This document shows positions 28,655-34,515 of a stretch of DNA of 34,515 nucleotides, piece after piece. The position numbers were made by a program, and so were the translations under genes. The notes under the pieces were generated by a model, which saw nothing but the letters and a program-made list of their open reading frames with translations, made no database searches and was not told the origin of the DNA. Within the stretch, counting starts at the first letter, position 1; each line of letters opens with the position of its first letter. The stretch lies in the NCBI GenBank assembly GCA_003427395.1, contig BFEA01000060.1, forward strand, positions 1,538,600 to 1,573,114, given 5' to 3'. Origin of the DNA: Chara braunii (Eukaryota > Streptophyta > Charophyceae > Charales > Characeae).

Positions 28655-29008
28655 CCTACCCGTGGCAACCCAAAAAGATAACCCCGGAAGAGAAAAGGGA
28701 GCAAATGATGAAAGACTACTTCTGGGTGGAACTCAGACACATCCTGGTCGAAGTGCAGGCAACCTTTATTCATGACCTGGGACAACACTATACCATCGTC
28801 GATTTTATTGATGCACTTCCATCGTACGTTGCTAAGAGGGACGATTATGTGATGTTAGCTCTCGATCTACCGAAGGACCAGCCCTTCTCGATAGACGATA
28901 TCGCTCCCTTTAAAATGGGTGGGAAGACGTACCAAATCCATACAGCCCACAAATTCAGGCCCTGGTGCTTTAAATGCAGGGCGTATGGACATTTATGCAC
29001 AGAATCAG
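28655..29008 (+). pseudogene. Inverted 5' fragment of LINE ORF1 with zinc knuckle
   Basis: The plus strand, opposite to the rest of the LINE, reads KKITPEEKREQMMKDYFWVE, HILVEVQATFIHDLGQHYTI, RDDYVMLALDLPKDQPFSID, KTYQIHTAHKFRPWCFKCRA, YGHLC. CFKCRAYGH gives the C-x2-C-x4-H start of a gag-type zinc knuckle. The fourth ligand falls at an odd spacing, so it is truncated there. This is the ORF1 N-terminal region that is missing from the minus-strand body. Its upstream end abuts the body at 28655 and its downstream end abuts the target-site duplication at 29009, the arrangement made by twin priming. Confidence 0.8.
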
Positions 29009-29138
29009 CCGGACCTCAATGGCTGGAAGCGCCAGCCAAAACAATTTCGAAACGGTACCCCAACGCTTCGGCGAAAATCGGCGCGCAGGGGCATTCCAGG
29101 CTCGGGATCGATAGCTGGGCCAAGTACTGGTGGTTTAA
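29009..29138. mobile_element. TTAA element, right half, with LINE TSD
   Basis: Begins with CCGGACCTCAATGG (second copy of the LINE target-site duplication), passes through a small central palindrome (GGCTGGAAGCGCCAGCC) and CGGTACCCC, and ends GGCCAAGTACTGGTGGTTTAA. It is the inverted partner of 20437-20530. Confidence 0.85.
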
Positions 29139-29300
29139 CCACATTTATTCTGATGAAACCACCAGTACTTATGACCCTTCCCTTGCAGAGCTTGGAAAAG
29201 CCCGGCATGCCAAAGAAAACTGAACCAGCCGGTTTTCCGTTTTGGCTGGCGCCATCAGACATTTAGCTTTGGCAGGCTGTGCCCCAGAAGGCGCAGTGCC
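29139..29300. mobile_element. Degraded TTAA-family sequence
   Basis: Contains AAACCACCAGTACTTATGACC (29154 onward), a left-terminus-like stretch whose TTAA has been lost, and GGCTGGCGCCA near 29243, similar to the centre of the split element. It sits directly between two TTAA elements, suggesting repeated insertion into one another. I cannot define its right end. Confidence 0.45.
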
Positions 29301-29458
29301 TTAAACCACCAGTACTTGGCCCAGCTATCGGCCGCGGAAAAAAATAGAGTAAAAACTTTTATAGTCGGATGAATTTGGGCATTCCCGTAGTAGCCCATAC
29401 GTTTCCTTAAATCGCGGCGCGTTAACGGGCACAACTCTAGGAAGTACTGGTGGTTTAA
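29301..29458. mobile_element. TTAA-flanked MITE, 158 bp
   Basis: Starts TTAAACCACCAGTACTTGG and ends AAGTACTGGTGGTTTAA, with TTAA at both ends. It is nearly collinear with the 159-bp copy at 5689-5847. Non-coding. It lies 162 bp from the end of the split TTAA element. Confidence 0.9.
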
Positions 29459-30055
29459 CGGCCGTCATGGCGTTGGAGAAAAATGGCTGTGAAACATAGT
29501 CACTGTGGTGGTTAAGCATCAAAGACTGCCTGACAACAGATACCCTGCAAGGACTGAATTTTTTTCTTTTTTCTTGGTTACCCCTAGACTAAGTATGAGG
29601 CCCCGCCAACCCACCTCTCTTCAATGTCCTCAGCTCATCCCCACTTCGCCCCATCCTACCCCAGTGCCTACCACTCAGGACCATCACCCTTCCACCATCT
29701 TGGTAGGGTAACCTGACCAGACAGTAGCGGCACTCACCCCGGGGCTTAGCAGAGGCCGCACTCAGGCCTGGTTGAAGCATATTCGATAGAGCCCTGTCGT
29801 ACAGGTACTTCAGGCGCTACTAATATGCATGTTCTTCCTCTCTGCAGACCTCAGTCATGGGTAGACCCTCGATGTCCCCGGAACTTACCCACGCCTGCAG
29901 TGTAGATCTTTATCGTCTGCGCCTTGGATATCACGGGCAGTGTCTTATGGCACCCCTGTACCGTAGTAGCCATTGGCAAGGTCTAACCCCTTTGACAACC
30001 CTGAGCAACCTACACGTAGGTATACCCACCTGGCACAGCTATTGCCAGTCATTCT
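29459..30055. other. Unassigned sequence
   Basis: No domain, terminus or repeat recognised. Confidence 0.45.
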
Positions 30056-30079
30056 GATGGTGTTATTACTACTTTTCAT

Positions 30080-30114
<35 letters not shown>

Positions 30115-30143
30115 CAAAACAAACTCCACCAGATGGTGTTATT
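30056..30143 (-). mobile_element. Short poly(A) insertion flanked by 12-bp direct repeats
   Basis: GATGGTGTTATT occurs at 30056-30067 and 30132-30143. Between them lie about 64 bp dominated by a T run (about 30082-30114), with CAAAACAAACTCCACCA beyond it. On the minus strand this looks like an extremely 5'-truncated retroposon: a few bases, poly(A), and a target-site duplication. Confidence 0.55.
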
Positions 30144-30292
30144 CCTCACATTTGCTGTTAATATGCTGTTGTTATTCTGGGTGGTTTGTTCTCGTCATCA
30201 TGTTGTTATTGCTTGTAATTGTACCCCTGTTAATCTGCTCAGGGAGCACTAAACTCTACACCAAACAGATCTAGATTCAGAGCCCAGGCACG

Positions 30293-30403
30293 CTACCGTC
30301 TTCACCCAAATAGAATGCCCGGTAATTATCGCCGTATCTGGGCTGAAAGTTGTGCCAAATACAGCTATAATGACTGGGCGTTCTATTCGGGTGAAGACCG
30401 TAG
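30293..30403. mobile_element. Fold-back MITE, 111 bp, family CTACC
   Basis: The left arm starts CTACCGTCTTCACCCAAATA and the right arm ends TATTCGGGTGAAGACCGTAG. The reverse complement of the right arm contains GTCATTATAGCTGTATTTGG, matching the left arm of the 8855-8954 copy (GTCATTATAGCTGTATTT). Two members with different arms but a shared core define a family. Confidence 0.85.
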
Positions 30404-30409
30404 TTTCTC

Positions 30410-30600
30410 TCTCAAACGAGAAAGAATGATGAAGTCGAAGCAGACTATCATTCAGCCCCACTAGACGGACACTCTATAGACTGCAGGTTCACACCCCATC
30501 ATAAGCCGGCGAAACCACACCAAACAAGAAAGACAGCCAGAAAATACACTCCAGACACTCTGCTGGCCCTAGAGGCACCGAATGGCCGCATGGTGAGCTG
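30410..30600 (+). repeat. Dispersed repeat, copy 2 (partner at 17.9 kb)
   Basis: Collinear with 17890-18075 over GACTATCATTCA, GCAGGTTCACACCCCATCA, AAACAAGAAAG and CAGAAAATACACTCCAGACAC. It begins seven bases after the fold-back MITE. Confidence 0.6.
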
Positions 30601-30656
30601 TATGTCTGTGGGGCTCGCCGCACGGCACAACTAACGAAACGAAACGATCACCAGAG

Positions 30657-31020
30657 TCGCGAGGCCTCACGAAGCCCTGATCCACCGTTTCGCTTCGTTT
30701 TTTGCCTCACCGCCCCACAGCACACACGAAAACTCTAGCGACAACGCCCTGGCGACAGTAGTGGGGGATTCGTTTCGCTACAGTCCAAATTTGTGGCTTG
30801 GATGGACTTTGTTTGGAGCGATGCAGCACACTCGTGAAATTTTGCAGCTCCTCCAGCCTACCGGCGGAGGACCTACGAGTTCGCGAGGGCTGCAGGCAGG
30901 GAGGAGTCGGCACACTCGTGAGGCCTCGCGAACTCGGAGGCTGACAGCATTCACGAGTTTTTTCTGACACAGTTCGTGTGGGTGCTATGCGGCGATGACT
31001 TCACGAAACGAAGTCGTTTT
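30657..31020. mobile_element. Possible element with internal inverted repeats
   Basis: TCGCGAGGCCTCACGA (30657-30672) has a perfect 16-bp inverted copy at 30916-30931. GAGTTCGCGAGG (30877-30888) has a perfect 12-bp inverted copy at 30924-30935. A short hairpin, GACTTC with GAAGTC, lies at 30997-31015 just before a T tract. No coding domain is recognised. It is probably a non-autonomous element or a strongly folding repeat. Confidence 0.5.
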
Positions 31021-31448
31021 TTTTTTCATTTCTTGCACCATGTGGCGAGGCCCTGTGTCTGTGCTCTTGTGTGCATGTCTGCCAGGTACTAAGTAGATTT
31101 CCTAAAGTTTCCAGATTCGTCCAACTTTGTATTTTGGAAGCATAAACAGTATATATGGAAATACAGTTAGCCCATCTACTACTCAGTCTGCATCCATCAG
31201 CATTGATCTGTTTTATGGATGATTAATAGATTATATGTGTCTGAAAGATTTAGCCACTCAGGGGTACCCCACCAGTTTTTCTCACAGCTGCACCCGACAC
31301 AAGGGGCCAAGGAGGGCCAGGGAGGGGAGGAGGGGGGGAGCTGGAGGAGGATGGAGTCACCAGTCACTAGGCTCAGTTAGGGTTATCCTTTTGCCTACAT
31401 AGGGGCAACAGACCCTCAAAGTGAAAAAGAGCTCCAGTTTAATGGTGT
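31021..31448. other. Unassigned sequence
   Basis: AT-rich to about 31260, then G-rich at 31300-31350. No feature recognised. Confidence 0.4.
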
Positions 31449-31574
31449 TTAAACCACAAGTAAAGCGGACCCTAAATTGTTGAGCCTTTTTTTTCTTGTG
31501 CCCGAATGAATCCATCTGCGTGGTATATACGACTGCAAGTTTCAGCAGGCCTGGGGCACCTATTGCTGGTTTAA
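31449..31574. mobile_element. TTAA element, 126 bp, diverged
   Basis: TTAAACCACAAGTA at the left and TATTGCTGGTTTAA at the right give TTAA on both sides with weak terminal inverted repeats. It shares its right TTAA with the next element. It could instead be two degraded ends that are unrelated. Confidence 0.5.
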
Positions 31575-31958
31575 ACCACCAGTACCCTCGCCAGCCTTCC
31601 GGCGGGACCTATCAGTTAACACAGCACGGATTCTGAATGGTTTTGGATTCTCTGGAGGACTGGCAGCAGCAGGCAAATCAAGTCACATGAATGATTCCAT
31701 AGGGCCGGCCGAAAAGCGCATTGGAAAAAAGAGCCTCAGGCCAGAAGGTGCCACCACCCGAGGCTGTTTCTCCGAACGCACGCGCCCCCTGCGCGCTGAA
31801 ATTTGCTGAAGCGCCAGCACGGCGTTTTTCCTTGTGTTCGGCTGTGAGGACAACCATTTCGGTCCATTCGCCCCGAGCTCCGCAAGCCCCAAAAATTTGG
31901 TCGTGGCGACAAGCTCTTTTTCTGCAAGGCTGGGGCTGTGTACTTGTGGTTTATTTAA
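31571..31958. mobile_element. TTAA element, about 388 bp
   Basis: Left end TTAAACCACCAGTAC, then CCTCGCCAGCCTTCC. The right end reads GCAAGGCTGGGGC, then TGTACTTGTGGTTTATTTAA. The reverse complement of the right end (AACCACAAGTACACAGCCCC, then AGCCTTGC) matches the left with small gaps. The interior contains ACCATTTCGGTCC, shared with the fragment at 7406-7603. No transposase coding is present. Confidence 0.65.
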
Positions 31959-32421
31959 ACTTTGAAGGGGTTCACAGTTGCCTTCTTGATGGGGATGGAA
32001 CATCCTGTTACATCCACTTTTGACCATTTTCAAATTGACCCCTGGGCTGTCCATCACAGATCATAGATCAATCAATTTTGCCCCTGGAACACAGCCCACT
32101 GACCCCAGCAGTGGGTCAGTTCCAGACATCCTGACCAGTCTCTTTCTGTTTTTTTTTTTTTTTTTTAAATTAAAGTCCAGGGTGTTGGCAGCATTACTTT
32201 GGAAAAGGCACCCCTCCCTCTCCCCCCCCCACCCTATTCAAACTTTAAGGATAATAAAGGTGCAGAAACCCACTTGATTGTCCTCCATTCCACCTCATGG
32301 TTCCAAGACAGTGTACCACTTGGGCGTGTGCCATGTGGCAAAAGACGGCACACGTGCCGACCAGTGGTGTGGCGTGCTTCAGCTCATAGAACGGCCCTGC
32401 AAAGGAAAAGCGCAACCGCAC

Positions 32422-32504
32422 CAATCAATAGATGGAGCCACCCCGAAAGTGCGAGTGGTGCCTGCTCTTATCAGCACACCTGGCATTACATAGGGTTGGT
32501 GGAC

Positions 32505-32527
<23 letters not shown>
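32422..32527 (+). mobile_element. LINE-type 3' tail copy G with poly(A)
   Basis: CCAATCAATAGATGGAGCC (core end) is followed by an imperfect stem around TGCCTGCTCTTATCAGCA (32459-32476) and, after about 28 nt, poly(A) at 32505-32527 running into GAAGAA repeats. The 5' part of the core is missing or diverged. Confidence 0.65.
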
Positions 32528-32538
<11 letters not shown>

Positions 32539-32571
32539 AAGAAAAAGAAGAGGAAGAAGAAGAAGAAAAGT
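32528..32571. repeat. (GAA)n-like purine tract
   Basis: Purine-rich run directly after the poly(A) of tail copy G; probably tail expansion. Confidence 0.8.
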
Positions 32572-32851
32572 GCAACCCCAGCAGGAACAGCAGGAGCTCT
32601 CTGTGGGAAGTGGTGGGGGGTTCTGGGAGGTGGGGGTGGTTGTTCATAAATATGCAGGTACCAAGTTCAGGGGTACTGTGCCCACTGGTGGGCGGCAATG
32701 TCCACTGGGAACAGAAAAAGGACCGTAAACTGACAGCTGGGAGATAGTGGGAAAAAGAGGAAGAAGATGAAAAATGGTGGCTGAGAATTATTATAATACA
32801 GGATAGAGAAGCCGGAATATCAGATCCGGCTTGATCCACCTGGGCCGAGGT

Positions 32852-33003
32852 CGCACCAGCAAAGAGGATAGGATCAAGCTCCTGAATCTGGATTGTTTTA
32901 TGCAGAGGTGCAGAAAAGCAGTTCAATCTCAATTTCCTGCACCTCTCAACAATTACGTCCAGATTCAGGCATTCGATCCGATCCTCTTTGCTGGTGGGAC
33001 CAC
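32852..33003. repeat. Inverted duplication, arms about 65 bp
   Basis: Left arm (32852-32915) contains CCAGCAAAGAGGATAGGATC, CCTGAATCTGGA and AGAGGTGCAG. The right arm (about 32936-33003) is its reverse complement with scattered changes, around a loop of about 20 nt. Read outward, both arms give a similar peptide (IQIQELDPILFAGATS on minus for the left arm, VQIQAFDPILFAGGTT on plus for the right), so it looks like a duplicated coding segment rather than a simple MITE. Confidence 0.75.
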
Positions 33004-33111
33004 GCCCCTGAAAAGTAGGAAAGGAAGTATTAATAAAAGTGGGAGGTCATCCTTACAGCGTGGCAGAAAATTAGACCAACAGAACACTGTCCCCCTCTTT
33101 CGAAAGGACAA

Positions 33112-34440
33112 GTGCTGAACGAACTGCTGTTTGAGAACACCGGAATACTGCAACAAGATGGAACCCCCTTTCCAGTGACCCAGACACAGGGGAGCTTCGG
33201 CAACTCTTGGATCAAGAAGGGGATCCTTATGATCAGGCATATCTGGGATGAACAGATGAACGACTGGGTCACAGAGCAGAAATTACGGCTATATCTTCCG
33301 AGGGTACATAATGTAAGGAAGCACTTTGCAGCCCTGAAGGCAGCGATCCCCGAGACCTGGAGAGCCCTGCTGACAGGAGAAGCGTTACCGCAGGAGAACT
33401 CATGGGTAAGAGCGCCATCAACAGAAGAGAAATTTTGGAGGATTTTGGGACCAGACCTTCAGCAAGGTACGAGAATTCAGGAATGGAAACCAACGGCAAA
33501 CTTGACAACAGAACAGGAGCTGAGCAGACAGCTAACTTTGATAGAGGAGAGAACGGTGAATTTGAACAGGGATCTAGAGGAAGTAANGGTAATGCTGATT
33601 AAAGATAAAAGAGGGANGGAGCAATGTCTGGGGGGAGTGTCACCTGCCCGATATAAAGTGGAGCCCTTTANTTATGGCTGGAAGTTGAGGGGCTACCAAT
33701 CGGAGTTCCTTCCTCTAGTACAGTACTCGACAAAAATCGGCAGGAAGATACAAAGACTCAGGGTAAAGAAATCGCCAATTATGGTAGCCAGCAGAAGATG
33801 GGAAGACTATTGTCCGAGCCTGATGAGGTCGCGGGATTTGCATAGCTTGTGGATTCAGCTAAAGAAAATGACTAATCAGAAAACAGCGGCTTTACTTTGG
33901 TTGCAATCACTCCAAGTTGTGGCTTCGGCTACATGGTTGACTACTAAAGGCCTAGACATTAACCAAACGTGTTCTCGGTGCAGATGGGCATGGGAAACGA
34001 CAAACCATCTCTGGGTTCACTGTCCGGTCTCATAAAGATTGTGGCAATGGTGGAGACATAATTGGCAGGCATTCACAGCAGGCACCACACCTCTAGCATT
34101 GGCTTGGTCTGATTCATGGATCCTGACAGGGATAGACTCGGGTCAGAATTCCTTCTCCAGAGGGTGGGGGTATGTAGCTCAAACGTGTAGAGGAGAATTG
34201 AAGGGGGTAATTTGGCAGGCCAGGAACGCAGCCCTGTTTCAGGGTGACCACTGGTCATTCCCCCACACCCTCTCGGTAGTGAAGTCTCAGCTGAGGAGAG
34301 TTATCAGAGCGGGCTGGCACTCTAAAAACAAAGTATGGTTTTTGAATACTTGGGCACTGGCAAATCGACTGACATCTATTTCGGGGGACTCGGAATTAGT
34401 AATAGGACCATGGCTGAGCTCTGGAGAGGTACTCAGTTAG
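33112..34440 (+). pseudogene. Second LINE ORF2, C-terminal part with zf-RVT
   Basis: One plus-strand frame runs from 33112 to 34440, broken only by a TAA at 34033-34035 and three codons containing N (33587, 33617, 33671). It reads SFGNSWIKKGILMIRHIWDE, then LWIQLKKMTNQKTAALLWLQ and the zinc-binding tail TCSRCRWAWETTNHLWVHCP (C-x2-C...H...C), then across the stop RLWQWWRHNWQAF and GVIWQARNAALFQGDHWSF. This is the post-RT and zf-RVT part of a LINE protein, a different family from the nested LINE. Endonuclease and RT catalytic blocks are absent upstream, consistent with 5' truncation. An A-rich tract at 34466-34487 could be its poly(A). Confidence 0.85.
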
Positions 34441-34465
34441 GATGCATTTGATGAGGGAAAGAGAT

Positions 34466-34487
34466 AAAAAAAAAAAAGAAAAAAAAG
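34466..34487 (+). other. Probable poly(A) of second LINE
   Basis: A-rich run with one G, 26 nt after the LINE stop codon at 34440. The window then ends in a G-rich run (34488-34515), so the flank and any target-site duplication cannot be seen. Confidence 0.6.
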
Positions 34488-34515
34488 TGGGAGGTGGAGG
34501 AGGGGGGGGGGGGGG

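Larger units (their letters stand above)
20530..29008 (-). mobile_element. Nested LINE, about 8.5 kb, 5'-inverted, inactive
   Basis: Complete extent of one LINE insertion: poly(A) and 3' stem-loop at the left, ORF2 (endonuclease, RT, zf-RVT), an unknown segment, ORF1, then the inverted ORF1 fragment at the right. It is flanked by the 14-bp target-site duplication and sits inside a TTAA element. At least three stops in the endonuclease region, one in the RT and two frameshifts in ORF2 make it non-autonomous. Confidence 0.85.

Noticed and set aside
32199-32747. Plus-strand open frame with poly-Lys/Glu
   Set aside because: It is built on the poly(A) and GAA tract of the LINE-type tail copy G.

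Overview
This window is repeat-rich eukaryotic nuclear DNA. I find no intact cellular gene. Coding signal comes almost entirely from decayed transposable elements: a Ty3/gypsy chromovirus with a chromodomain, a Pif1-type helicase tail from a Helitron, and two LINEs whose 3' ends encode a plant-style zinc-binding RT tail (zf-RVT). That mix fits a green-plant lineage (land plant or charophyte alga). The lineage is inferred from element types, not from a host gene. The sequence is draft quality: there is a 110-N gap and several single Ns, and both window edges lie in simple sequence.

Layout. 1-4.1 kb: simple repeats, hairpins, and three tandem arrays with units of about 122, 71 and 66 bp. 4.7-6.4 kb: a cluster of tRNA-like SINE heads in both orientations, a duplicated SINE-like body, a TTAA-flanked MITE and a LINE-type 3' tail. 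6.4-11.7 kb: mostly unassigned sequence with microsatellites, two more tRNA-like heads, a 100-bp fold-back MITE and several LINE-type 3' tails. 13.0-15.69 kb (minus): the gypsy remnant, cut at about 15.685 kb by a sharp junction with a plus-strand Helitron helicase tail and following unknown sequence. 17.0-18.4 kb: about 117-bp repeats and another LINE-type tail. 18.9-19.95 kb (minus): two open acidic segments, perhaps a broken unknown gene. 20.44-29.14 kb: an 8.5-kb LINE nested inside a small TTAA element. 29.1-32 kb: more TTAA MITEs and a second fold-back MITE. 32.4-34.5 kb: a LINE-type tail with poly(A), an inverted duplication, and the C-terminal end of a second LINE.

Two results stand out. 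First, the 20.5-29.0 kb LINE can be reconstructed as one event. It is flanked by a 14-bp imperfect target-site duplication, has poly(A) at one end and a 5' inversion of the type made by twin priming at the other, and splits a TTAA element whose two ends are still recognisable. Second, that LINE and at least four other short copies share a 3' tail made of a conserved core and a stem-loop next to poly(A). The loop is nearly invariant (TGCTC-N-TA-Y-C) while the stems differ in sequence yet keep pairing. This is the covariation expected of an RNA structure recognised by a LINE reverse transcriptase.

Nothing here looks like a working operon or pathway. The interactions are those of mobile elements: LINE machinery mobilising tailed copies, a presumed TTAA transposase (not present here) mobilising MITEs, and insertions breaking one another.
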